Source of the DNA: an uncultured Alphaproteobacteria bacterium
GTDB lineage: Bacteria > Pseudomonadota > Alphaproteobacteria > Bin65
DNA length: 48,202 bases
NCBI GenBank assembly: GCA_947259335.1
Contig: CAMYMQ010000030.1
Location: 1-48,202 of the forward strand
Direction: 5' to 3'
Shown: one piece after another, positions 9,541 through 19,605 of the stretch
Layout: each line of letters begins with the position of its first letter
Numbering within the stretch: the stretch's first letter is position 1
The notes under the pieces: generated by a model
What the model was told of the DNA's origin: nothing
Database searches by the model: none
The model's input: the letters and a program-made list of their open reading frames with translations, nothing else
Program-made: the position numbers and the translations under genes

Positions 9541-10404
9541 CTAACGCGGTTCGTCGATGACCGGGTTGGACAGGGTGCCGACGCCGGTCGCCTCGACCTC
9601 GACCACGTCGCCGGGCTTGAGGAAGACCGGCGGATCCATCGCGACCCCGGCGCCCGTCGGCGTGCCGGTCGAGATGATGTCGCCCGGCTTCAGCTCGGTC
9701 CAGGTCGAGATGTAGTGGACGAGGTAGCGGAACGGGAATGTCAGGTTGGCGGTGGTGTCGTTCTGCCGGACCTCGCCGTTGACCCGGGTGGTCACCTGCA
9801 GGTCGTCATAATCCTTGAACTCGTCGGCGGTCACCACCCAGGGGCCGACCGAGCCGCTCTTCTCGAAATTCTTGCCTTGGGTGACGTTGACCGTGCCGTG
9901 ACGGAGCCAGTCGCGCAACGTGCCTTCCTGGAGGCAGGTCAGCCCCGCGACGTGCTCCTCCATCCTGTCCTCGGGGATGCGCCGCCCGGCCTTGCCGATG
10001 ACGATGGCGATCTCGCCCTCGTAGTCGAACTTGTCCGATTCGGGCGGGCGCTGGATCGGCTGGCCGTGGCCGACCAGCGAGCCCGGCGTGCGCATGAAGA
10101 TGTTCGGGTATGTCAGCTTGGGCCGGTCGGCATATTCCTCGCTGCGGTTGGCGTAGTTGATGCCCACGCAGATGATCTTCTCCGGATACAGGACCGGGCG
10201 GCGGTATTCGATGTCCGACAGGGCGACGTCGCCGGACTGGCCGGCGGCCATGTCCTTGGCCTTGTCGAGCCCGCCGGCGCGGAGCAGTTCTAGGAAGCCG
10301 GGCGTGTCGCTCATGCGCGCGCCGAGGTCGACGATGCCGGTGCCGTCACCGGTAACCGCGCCGAAGGAGGTCTTGCCGTCGTGTTCGAATGTCAGGAATT
10401 TCAT
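9541..10404 (-). CDS. Fumarylacetoacetate hydrolase (FAH) family protein; possibly HpaG-like
   Basis: PEKIICVGINYANRSEE, DYEGEIAIVIGKAGRRI, ISTGTPTGAGVAMDPPVFLKPGDVVEVEATGVGTLSNPV are FAH signatures; start at MKFLTFEH. Confidence 0.92.
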   Translation of the reverse strand: MKFLTFEHDGKTSFGAVTGDGTGIVDLGARMSDTPGFLELLRAGGLDKAKDMAAGQSGDVALSDIEYRRPVLYPEKIICVGINYANRSEEYADRPKLTYPNIFMRTPGSLVGHGQPIQRPPESDKFDYEGEIAIVIGKAGRRIPEDRMEEHVAGLTCLQEGTLRDWLRHGTVNVTQGKNFEKSGSVGPWVVTADEFKDYDDLQVTTRVNGEVRQNDTTANLTFPFRYLVHYISTWTELKPGDIISTGTPTGAGVAMDPPVFLKPGDVVEVEATGVGTLSNPVIDEPR

Positions 10405-10461
10405 GCGTGGGTCCCCGGTCAATTCGGCGCGCGTGTTGACAGGTTCCGCGGCCCTCCGTAT

Positions 10462-10479
10462 TATTTAACATGTTAAATA
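10462..10479. promoter_or_regulatory. 18-bp perfect palindrome TATTTAACATGTTAAATA, candidate MarR/HpaR operator
   Basis: Read directly; in the intergenic region between divergent FAH (start 10404) and hpaF-like (start 10538), about 58 bp from each start. Confidence 0.75.
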
Positions 10480-10537
10480 GAGTAGCCGCACCCGTCAACG
10501 CCCATGAGCGGGCGAGCCGCACCCAGCGAGATCCATC

Positions 10538-10939
10538 ATGCCGCACTTCATCATCGAGCATTCGACCAACATCGCGGACAAGGTCCAGATCCCCGAGCTT
10601 CTCGAGAAATTGCACAACGTTGCCGTTGAGACGGGCGTTTTCCCGTTGGGCGGCCTGCGCAGCCGGGTGGTCCCGTGCGGCCAGTACCGCATCGCCGACG
10701 GCCATCCCGACAACGCCTTCGTCCACGTGTCGATGCGGGTCGGCTCCGGGCGCGAGCGCGAGACGTTGGTGGCTGCGTGCGAGCGAATCTTCGAGGTCAT
10801 CACAGACCACTTCGGGCCACTTCAGGATGCGGGCCCGTTGGCGCTGTCCTATGAGATCCGGCAGATGGACAAGGACCTCAATTTCCGGAAGACCAACATC
10901 CGGGAACATATGGCCAAGCGCGCCGGCAAGGAGGCCTGA
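10538..10939 (+). CDS. hpaF: 5-carboxymethyl-2-hydroxymuconate isomerase
   Basis: MPHFIIEHSTNI (N-terminal Pro), GGLRSRVVPCGQYRIADGHPDNAFVHVSMRVGSGR, LNFRKTNIREHM are HpaF-family features. Confidence 0.92.
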   Translation: MPHFIIEHSTNIADKVQIPELLEKLHNVAVETGVFPLGGLRSRVVPCGQYRIADGHPDNAFVHVSMRVGSGRERETLVAACERIFEVITDHFGPLQDAGPLALSYEIRQMDKDLNFRKTNIREHMAKRAGKEA

Positions 10940-10941
10940 GC

Positions 10942-12519
<1,578 letters not shown>

Positions 12520-12545
12520 TTTGATGGGGGCTCTCGCGTTCATCC

Positions 12546-12682
12546 CTTCCCCCTCTTCAGAGGGGGAAGTCCCGGAGCGAAGCGAAGGGGATGGGGGGGC
12601 CTTCCCACGGTCCCGCGGCGACGCACGGCACCCCCATCGACCGTACTGCGTACGGCCACTTCCCCCTCTGAAGAGGGGGAAG
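12546..12682. repeat. 137-bp intergenic element bounded by 25-bp perfect inverted repeats, each itself a hairpin (REP/MITE-like)
   Basis: CTTCCCCCTCTTCAGAGGGGGAAGT at 12546-12570 is the exact reverse complement of ACTTCCCCCTCTGAAGAGGGGGAAG at 12658-12682. Confidence 0.8.
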
Positions 12683-12723
12683 AGAACGGAAAACGTCCGC
12701 CAGGTTTGGAGCGGGGCAACCGC

Positions 12724-13026
12724 ATGAGCCTCTACAACGTCCAGAAGCTGATCTACCAGCTCAACCGCGACCCCAAGGTGCGCCAGCGGTTCGAGGCGGA
12801 TTCGGAATCGGTGATCGCGGAGTTCGAGTTCACCGATGAAGAACTCGGCGCGCTGCGCAAGCCGGACATCGGGCTGCTCTATGTGCTCGGGGTCAACGGC
12901 CAGCTGCTGATGCACTATGCCGCCCTGCACGGCTACGAGTGGAACGAGTATCTGGAAGCCATGCGCGAGGGCGTCCGCCAGCATGGCAAGGTGCGCGCCG
13001 GCGTTTACGCCATGTTGGAGAGCTAG
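12724..13026 (+). CDS. ligA: LigA-type small (alpha) subunit of extradiol ring-cleavage dioxygenase
   Basis: SLYNVQKLIYQLNRDPKVRQRFEAD, ELGALRKPDIGLLYVLGVNGQLLMHYAALHG match the LigA domain; ATG at 12724. Confidence 0.88.
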   Translation: MSLYNVQKLIYQLNRDPKVRQRFEADSESVIAEFEFTDEELGALRKPDIGLLYVLGVNGQLLMHYAALHGYEWNEYLEAMREGVRQHGKVRAGVYAMLES

Positions 13027-13029
13027 GGT

Positions 13030-13851
13030 ATGCCACTTGTCTTCGCGGGTGCGTCGAGCCATGCGCCGGGGATTACGGGGAGGGCCCATATGGCCGATCC
13101 GGTCGTGCGCGACGCCTTCTACGAAAGTTACGACCGGATGCGCGAGCAACTCGAGGCCGCCAGGCCGGATGCGCTGATCGTCGTTGGCGCCGAGCATTTC
13201 GCCAATTTCTTCATGAACAACATGCCGGCCTTCTGCGTCGGCATGGCGGATCATTACGAGGGCCCGATCGAGGACCCGGATTGGATCGGGATCAAGCCGA
13301 CACGGGTGCCGGGCGCGCCCGACCTGTCGCGGCGCCTGATCGAAAACGTCATGCAGGATGTCGACGTCGCCTGGGCCCAGGAGTGGAAATTCGACCACGG
13401 CATCATCGTGCCGCTCAACTTCCTGACGCCGCGCTATGACCTGCCGGTCATTCCGATCAACATCAACTGCCAGGAAGCGCCGCTGACCCCGCTGCACCGC
13501 TGCTGGACGTTCGGCCGAGCCCTGCGCCGCGCCTGCGACGCGATGGACGAGCGGATCGCGCTGGTCGGCACCGGCGGCATCTCCCATTGGCCGTGCACGC
13601 CGGATTCGGGCGTGATCAACGAGGAATGGGACCGCGATTTCCTCGACAAGTTCATCAACAACCGCAAGGACGAGCTGCTCGCCTATACCGACGAGGAGGT
13701 CTATCGCGACGCCGGCCACGGCGGTTTCGAGATTCGCACCTTCATCACGGTCGCGGCGGCCACAGAGGGCTCGACGGGCGACCTCATGTACTACGCGCCG
13801 ATCCCGATCTTCGCGGTCGGCTGCACCGTCGCGACCATGGCGGTCGCCTGA
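13030..13851 (+). CDS. ligB: LigB-type (class III) extradiol ring-cleavage dioxygenase catalytic subunit
   Basis: SSHAPG and GAEHFANFF metal histidines, GTGGISHWP catalytic His, GGFEIRTF Glu ligand region; 3 bp downstream of ligA-like gene. Confidence 0.9.
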   Translation: MPLVFAGASSHAPGITGRAHMADPVVRDAFYESYDRMREQLEAARPDALIVVGAEHFANFFMNNMPAFCVGMADHYEGPIEDPDWIGIKPTRVPGAPDLSRRLIENVMQDVDVAWAQEWKFDHGIIVPLNFLTPRYDLPVIPININCQEAPLTPLHRCWTFGRALRRACDAMDERIALVGTGGISHWPCTPDSGVINEEWDRDFLDKFINNRKDELLAYTDEEVYRDAGHGGFEIRTFITVAAATEGSTGDLMYYAPIPIFAVGCTVATMAVA

Positions 13852-13873
13852 CGGGCGGGATGGGAAGAGAACG

Positions 13874-14656
13874 ATGGACGGCGCGCGCACGACCGAAGAC
13901 CTGGCCAACCGGCCGGCCCATGTCTCCCCCGAGGAGTGGAACCTGCGGGTCGAGCTCGCGGCCTGCTACCGTATCTTCGACCATCTCGGCTGGACCGAGC
14001 TGATCTACAACCACATCACCGCGCGGATCCCGGGCCCCGAGACCCATTTCCTGATCAACCCGTTCGGGCTGACCTACCGCGAGGTCACCGCCTCGAACCT
14101 GCTCAAGATCGACCTCGACGGCAACAAGGTCGACGACAGCCCGTGGCCGGTGAACCCGGCCGGCTTCGTCATCCACGGCGCGATCCACGCCAACCTGCCC
14201 GATGCCCATTGCGTGATGCACACCCATACGACGGCGGGCATGGCGGTCGCGTGCAAGGCGGACGGGCTCGACTGGAACAACTTCTACTCGGCCCAGATCT
14301 ACAAGCAGGTCGCCTACCACGACTTCGAGGGCATCACCGTCAATCTCGAGGAGCAGGAGCGGCTGCTGGCCAGTCTCGGCGACAAGCGGCTCCTGATCCT
14401 GCGCAACCACGGCCTGTTGTCGTGGGGCGAGTCCATCCCCGAGGCCCTGGTGCGACTGTGGACCCTGCAGCGGTCCTGCGAGATCCAGCACGCCGCCGAA
14501 ACCTTGCCGGGCCGGTCGATCGAGCTGTCCGAGGAGGTCCGCCTGCAATGCGCCCGGGCCTCGCTCCAGTTCGATCCCAGATACGGCGCCGGCCGCGATG
14601 TGTTCGAAGCCTTGCGCCGGACCGTCGACGCCAGGGATCCGTCCTACAAGAACTAG
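13874..14656 (+). CDS. Class II aldolase/adducin family protein
   Basis: NHITARIPG, IHGAIHANLPDAHCVMHTHTTAGMAVA (metal His), LILRNHGLLSWG. Confidence 0.92.
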   Translation: MDGARTTEDLANRPAHVSPEEWNLRVELAACYRIFDHLGWTELIYNHITARIPGPETHFLINPFGLTYREVTASNLLKIDLDGNKVDDSPWPVNPAGFVIHGAIHANLPDAHCVMHTHTTAGMAVACKADGLDWNNFYSAQIYKQVAYHDFEGITVNLEEQERLLASLGDKRLLILRNHGLLSWGESIPEALVRLWTLQRSCEIQHAAETLPGRSIELSEEVRLQCARASLQFDPRYGAGRDVFEALRRTVDARDPSYKN

Positions 14657-14691
14657 ATCAGATCGAAGCCTTCCCGGGGAGAGAAACGCCG

Positions 14692-15795
14692 ATGACCCAG
14701 CGAACGAAACCGCCATTCCGCGCCGACCATGTCGGCAGCCTGCTGCGTCCGCAGCGCCTGACCGACGCCCGCGCCAAGGCCAAGGCCGGCGAGATCACCG
14801 CGGAGGCGCTCAGGGCGGTCGAGGACGACGCCATCCGCGAGGCGGTCGCCCTGCAGGAGGGCGTCGGCCTTCACGCCATTACAGATGGCGAGTTCCGTCG
14901 CGACTACTGGCATATCGATTTCCTGTCCGCCTTCGACGGGGTCGAGACGGTGTGGCCCGAACTGGTCAACCGGTTCACCACGGACGAACAGCCCCCGACC
15001 AACAAGGTCTCGGGCAAGGTCGGCCGGAGCAAGGGCATCTTCACCGACCATTTCGCCTTCCTCGCGTCGGTGACCACGGAGACCCCGAAGATCACCATCC
15101 CGGGGCCGGCGATGATCTACATGAGGCCGGGCCGGGCCGGCATCGACGCCGCCGTCTATCCCGACCTGGAGCCGTTCTGGGAAGACCTGTGCGCCGCCTA
15201 CCGGGCCGAGATCGACGGGCTCTACGCGCTCGGCTGCCGCTATCTCCAGATCGACGACGTCAGCTTCGCCTATCTGTGCGACGACAAGATGCGCCAGACC
15301 TATGCCGACCGCGGCGACGACCCGGACGAGCTGCTCGACCTCTATATCGACCTGGTCAACCGGGTCGTCGGCGGCCGGCCGGATGACATGGCGGTGTCGG
15401 TGCACATGTGCCGGGGCAATTTCAAGAGCGGCTGGGCCGCGCAGGGCGGCTACGAAAGGGTGTCCGAGAAGCTGTTCGGCGACATGAAGGTCGATGGCCT
15501 GTTCCTGGAGTACGACAGCGACCGCGCGGGCGGCTTCGAGCCCCTGCGCCATGTCGCCGACGACAAGATCGTGGTTCTCGGCCTCGTCACCTCCAAGGCG
15601 TCGGAGATGGAGTCCAAGGAGGACATCAAGCGCCGGATAGACGAGGCGACCAAATACGTGCCCCTCGACCGGTTGTGCCTGAGCCCCCAGTGCGGCTTCT
15701 CCAGTACCCACCACGGCAACGCGCTTACCATCGACGACGAAAAGCGCAAGCTCGCTTTCGTGGTGGAAACCGCCGCCGAGGTGTGGGGCAACTAA
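14692..15795 (+). CDS. MetE C-terminal-domain (cobalamin-independent methionine synthase-like) family protein
   Basis: FRADHVGSLLRP, HAITDGEFRRDYW, VHMCRGN (HxC), FLEYDSDRAG (Glu), LCLSPQCGFSST (Cys) keep the MetE Zn-ligand pattern; single-domain 367 aa. Confidence 0.88.
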   Translation: MTQRTKPPFRADHVGSLLRPQRLTDARAKAKAGEITAEALRAVEDDAIREAVALQEGVGLHAITDGEFRRDYWHIDFLSAFDGVETVWPELVNRFTTDEQPPTNKVSGKVGRSKGIFTDHFAFLASVTTETPKITIPGPAMIYMRPGRAGIDAAVYPDLEPFWEDLCAAYRAEIDGLYALGCRYLQIDDVSFAYLCDDKMRQTYADRGDDPDELLDLYIDLVNRVVGGRPDDMAVSVHMCRGNFKSGWAAQGGYERVSEKLFGDMKVDGLFLEYDSDRAGGFEPLRHVADDKIVVLGLVTSKASEMESKEDIKRRIDEATKYVPLDRLCLSPQCGFSSTHHGNALTIDDEKRKLAFVVETAAEVWGN

Positions 15796-15824
15796 TCCTG
15801 GCTTCACGATTCGCCTGATTCCGG

Positions 15825-15855
15825 CCCGCCTGTGCCATGCGCGCAGGCGGGTTTT
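15825..15855 (+). terminator. Rho-independent terminator after the ring-cleavage operon
   Basis: CCCGCCTG (15825-15832) and CAGGCGGG (15844-15851) stem followed by TTTT. Confidence 0.75.
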
Positions 15856-15949
15856 GCCATGCGCGGCATATTGGGGGCTTTCGCGCGGGGACAGTTTCAG
15901 GTTTATGAATATTAGAGGATGGTTATGGTGACGGCACGGCGCGCGACTC

Positions 15950-18862
15950 GTGCCAGGGCAGGGGGCTCCGGAACCGGCAGTGGGCAAGGGCGACAATTCA
16001 GACGGACGCGATCTCGATACGTCGCCGACAGTGGGCGACGAGGTCAAGACGACGACCTGCTACATGTGCGCCTGCCGGTGCGGCATCAAGGTGCACCTGC
16101 GCGACGGCAAGATCCGTTACATCCAGGGCAACCGCGATCATCCGGTGAACAAGGGCGTGCTGTGCGCCAAGGGTTCGGCCGGCATCATGCAGCACTACTC
16201 GCCGGCGCGGCTGACCAAGCCGCTCAGGCGGGTGGGCGAGCGGGGCAGCGGCGAGTTCGAGGAGATCGAGTGGGACGAGGCCCTTGGCCTCGCGACCGAC
16301 TGGCTCAAGGCGATCCGGGAGCGCGATCCGCGCGAACTGGCGTTCTTCACCGGCCGCGATCAGAGCCAGTCGCTGACCGGCTGGTGGGGGCAGCAGTTCG
16401 GCACGCCCAACTATGCCGCCCATGGCGGTTTCTGCTCGGTCAACATGGCGGCCGCCGGCATCTACACGATGGGCGGCGCCTTCTGGGAGTTCGGCGAGCC
16501 GGACTGGGAGCGGACCGAATATTTCATGATGTTCGGGGTCGCAGAGGACCACGATTCCAACCCGATCAAGATGGGCCTCGGCCGGATCAAGGCGCGGGGC
16601 GCCAAGTTCGTGTCGGTCAATCCGGTCCGCACGGGCTATTCGGCCATCGCCGACGAGTGGGTCGGCCTGCGTCCGGGCACGGACGGCCTGTTCGTGATGG
16701 GGCTGATTCACGAATTACTCAAGGCCGGCAAGGTCGATGCCGCCTATCTGTCGCGCTACACCAATGCCGGCTGGCTGGTGATCCGGAACCCGGGTGGCGC
16801 CGACGACGGATTGTTCCTGCGGGGCGACGACGGCGCGCCGATGGCGTGGGACCGGGCGCGCCAGCACGCCGCGCCCGCCCTCGACCCGGAGACGAAGCCG
16901 GCACTCAAGGGCCAATACGACATCGGCGACCGCACGGCGGTGCCGGTGTTCCAGATTCTCGCGGAACGCTATCTCGACGACCGCTACGCTCCCGATACGG
17001 TCGCCGGCCAGACCGGCATCGACGGCGCGACGGTGCGGCGCATCGCGGCCGAGCTCGCCGAGGCCGCCTTCGAGCGCGAGGTGGTGATCGAGCAGCCGTG
17101 GACCGACGCCTTCGGCCGCAAGCACGATCGCATGATCGGCCGGCCGGTCTCGATGCACGCGATGCGCGGCATCTCGGCCCATTCCAACGGCTTCCACACC
17201 TGCCGGTCGATCCATCTGCTGCAGCTGCTGCTAGGCAGCGTCGACTGCCCGGGGGGGTTCCGCTTCAAGCCGCCCTATCCCAAGTCTATCGAGGCGCTGC
17301 CCAAGCCGACCGGCCGCGCCAAGGACGTCCACCCCAACATGCCGCTGCCGGGGCCGCACCTGGGCTTTCCGCGCGGCCCCGAGGATCTGCTCGTCGGCGA
17401 GGACGGCACGCCGCGGCGGATCGACAAGGCGTTTTCCTGGGACGCGCCGCTCGCCGTCCACGGCATGATGCACGCGGTCATCACCAACGCCTGGAAGGGC
17501 GATCCGTATCCGATCGACACGCTGTTCATGTACATGGCAAACATGTCGTGGAACTCGGCGATGAACACCGCCGAGACGGCGCGGATGCTGACCGACAGGG
17601 ATCCCGACACCGGCGAATACCGCATCCCGCGGATCATCTATTCCGATGCCTATTATTCCGAGATGGTCGGTTATGCCGACCTTATCCTGCCCGACACGAC
17701 CTATCTCGAGCGCTGGGACTGCATGTCGATGCTCGACCGGCCGATCAGCCATGCCGACGGTCCGGCCGATTCGATCCGCCAGCCCGTGGTCGCGCCCGAC
17801 CGCGACGTCCGGCCGTTCCAGGACGTGCTGATCGACCTGGGCGCGCGGCTCGGCCTGCCGGGCCTGACCGGCGAGGACGGAACGGCGAAATATCCCGGCG
17901 GCTACCGCGACTATCTGGTCAACCACGAGCGCAAGCCGGGGTTGGGTCCGCTGGCGGGCTGGCGCGGCGCGGACGGGACCGAGAGCGGCAAGGGTGCTGT
18001 CAATCCCGACCAGATCGACGCCTATATCGCCAACGGCTGTTTCTGGAAGGGCAGGATCCCGGAAGAGGCGCGCTTCTTCAAGAACGTGAACCGCGCCTAT
18101 CTCGACTATGCGGTTGGCATGGGCTTCCTCGACGAGGCGACACCGATCGTCGCCCAGCTGTACTGCGAGCCGCTGCAGAAATTCCGGCTGGCGGCCCGCG
18201 GCCACGGCGACTACCAGCCGCCGGAGCGGCACCGCGCGCGGGTCGAGGCCCATTTCGATCCCCTGCCGATCTGGTATCCGCCCTTCGAGGACGCGGTCGA
18301 GGGGGTCGATGCGTATCCGCTCCACGCGCTCACCCAGCGGCCGATGGCGATGTACCATTCCTGGGGCTCGCAGAACGCCTGGCTGCGCCAGCTCCATTCC
18401 CGCAACGTCCTGTTCGTGCCGCGCGCCTGGGCGGCGGACAAGGAAATCGAGGACGGCGACTGGGTCTGGGTGTCGAGCCGCAACGGCCGGATCAAGGTCA
18501 AGGTCAAGCTGTCTGAAGGGGTCAACGGCGATACCGTGTGGACCTGGAACGCCATGGGCAAGCGGGCGGGGGCCTGGAACCTGTCGCCCGACGCCCCCGA
18601 GGCCCGCCAGGCCTTCCTGTTGAACAACCTGATCGACGACCTGCTGCCGGAGCGCGAGGGCGGTTACCGCTATTCCAACAGCGACCCGGTGACGGGGCAG
18701 GCGGCGTGGTACGACCTGCGCGTCTCAATCGAGAAGGCCGCCGCCGAGGAGGCCGGCGAGATCGCGCCCCAGGCGGCGCCGGTCAAGCGACCCCGAAGCT
18801 TGCCGCCGGCGCCTGACGAGTCGCGCTATGGCGAGACCTTCCGCGCGAGACGTCGCGCATGA
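15950..18862 (+). CDS. soeA: Molybdopterin oxidoreductase, sulfite dehydrogenase (quinone) catalytic subunit SoeA-like
   Basis: TCYMCACRCGIKV ... GVLCAKG [4Fe-4S] motif; GGFCSVNMAAAG (Cys Mo ligand region); 970 aa; followed by Fe-S and DmsC/NrfD-type membrane subunits. Exact start (GTG 15950 or downstream) uncertain. Confidence 0.85.
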   Translation: MPGQGAPEPAVGKGDNSDGRDLDTSPTVGDEVKTTTCYMCACRCGIKVHLRDGKIRYIQGNRDHPVNKGVLCAKGSAGIMQHYSPARLTKPLRRVGERGSGEFEEIEWDEALGLATDWLKAIRERDPRELAFFTGRDQSQSLTGWWGQQFGTPNYAAHGGFCSVNMAAAGIYTMGGAFWEFGEPDWERTEYFMMFGVAEDHDSNPIKMGLGRIKARGAKFVSVNPVRTGYSAIADEWVGLRPGTDGLFVMGLIHELLKAGKVDAAYLSRYTNAGWLVIRNPGGADDGLFLRGDDGAPMAWDRARQHAAPALDPETKPALKGQYDIGDRTAVPVFQILAERYLDDRYAPDTVAGQTGIDGATVRRIAAELAEAAFEREVVIEQPWTDAFGRKHDRMIGRPVSMHAMRGISAHSNGFHTCRSIHLLQLLLGSVDCPGGFRFKPPYPKSIEALPKPTGRAKDVHPNMPLPGPHLGFPRGPEDLLVGEDGTPRRIDKAFSWDAPLAVHGMMHAVITNAWKGDPYPIDTLFMYMANMSWNSAMNTAETARMLTDRDPDTGEYRIPRIIYSDAYYSEMVGYADLILPDTTYLERWDCMSMLDRPISHADGPADSIRQPVVAPDRDVRPFQDVLIDLGARLGLPGLTGEDGTAKYPGGYRDYLVNHERKPGLGPLAGWRGADGTESGKGAVNPDQIDAYIANGCFWKGRIPEEARFFKNVNRAYLDYAVGMGFLDEATPIVAQLYCEPLQKFRLAARGHGDYQPPERHRARVEAHFDPLPIWYPPFEDAVEGVDAYPLHALTQRPMAMYHSWGSQNAWLRQLHSRNVLFVPRAWAADKEIEDGDWVWVSSRNGRIKVKVKLSEGVNGDTVWTWNAMGKRAGAWNLSPDAPEARQAFLLNNLIDDLLPEREGGYRYSNSDPVTGQAAWYDLRVSIEKAAAEEAGEIAPQAAPVKRPRSLPPAPDESRYGETFRARRRA

Positions 18863-19602
18863 CCAGCCTGCCCAAACAGCCGTCGGCCAGGAAGCTCGGC
18901 CTGGTGATCGACCTCGACACCTGCGTCGGGTGTCATGCCTGCGTGGTCAACTGCAAGGAGTGGAATACCGGCGGCTACCCCGCCCCGCTGACCGACCAGA
19001 ACCCTTATGGCAAGGATGTCAGCGGCGCCTGGCTCAACCGGGTCCACACCTTCGAGGCGGGCGAGGGCGCCGACGGGCGGACGGTCCATTTCCCCAAGTC
19101 CTGCCTGCATTGCGAGGAGCCGCTGTGCGTCTCCGTGTGTCCGACCGGGGCCTCCTACAAGCGCAATGACGACGGCATCGTGCTGGTCGACGAAGACCGC
19201 TGCATGGGTTGCGGGCTGTGCGCCTGGGCCTGCCCCTACGGCGCCCGCGAGATGGATATGGGCGTGGGCGTGATGAAGAAGTGCACGCTGTGCATCGACC
19301 GGATCTACAACGAGAACCTGGATGAGGCGGATCGGGTGCCGGCCTGCGTCTCGACCTGTCCGGCGAGCGCCCGCCACTTCGGCGACCTTGGCGATCCGGG
19401 CTCGGCGGTCTCCCAACTGGTCGCCGAGCGGGGCGGCTACGACCTGATGCCGGAACAGGGCTACAAGCCGACCAACAAGTATCTGCCGCCCCGGCCGCGG
19501 CGCGACGCCACGACGGCCGGAAGCCGGCCCGAGCGGCTGGATGAGGCCAGGCCCGAGGGCGGTTTCCTGGGCTGGGTCGACCGGCTGCTGAGCGCGGTCT
19601 GA
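18859..19602 (+). CDS. soeB: 4Fe-4S ferredoxin-type electron-transfer subunit, SoeB-like
   Basis: CVGCHACVVNCK, CLHCEEPLCVSVCPTGA, CMGCGLCAWACPYGA, KKCTLCID...PACVSTCP cysteine clusters; overlaps the soeA-like stop. Confidence 0.88.
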   Translation: MTSLPKQPSARKLGLVIDLDTCVGCHACVVNCKEWNTGGYPAPLTDQNPYGKDVSGAWLNRVHTFEAGEGADGRTVHFPKSCLHCEEPLCVSVCPTGASYKRNDDGIVLVDEDRCMGCGLCAWACPYGAREMDMGVGVMKKCTLCIDRIYNENLDEADRVPACVSTCPASARHFGDLGDPGSAVSQLVAERGGYDLMPEQGYKPTNKYLPPRPRRDATTAGSRPERLDEARPEGGFLGWVDRLLSAV

Positions 19603-19605
19603 GCC

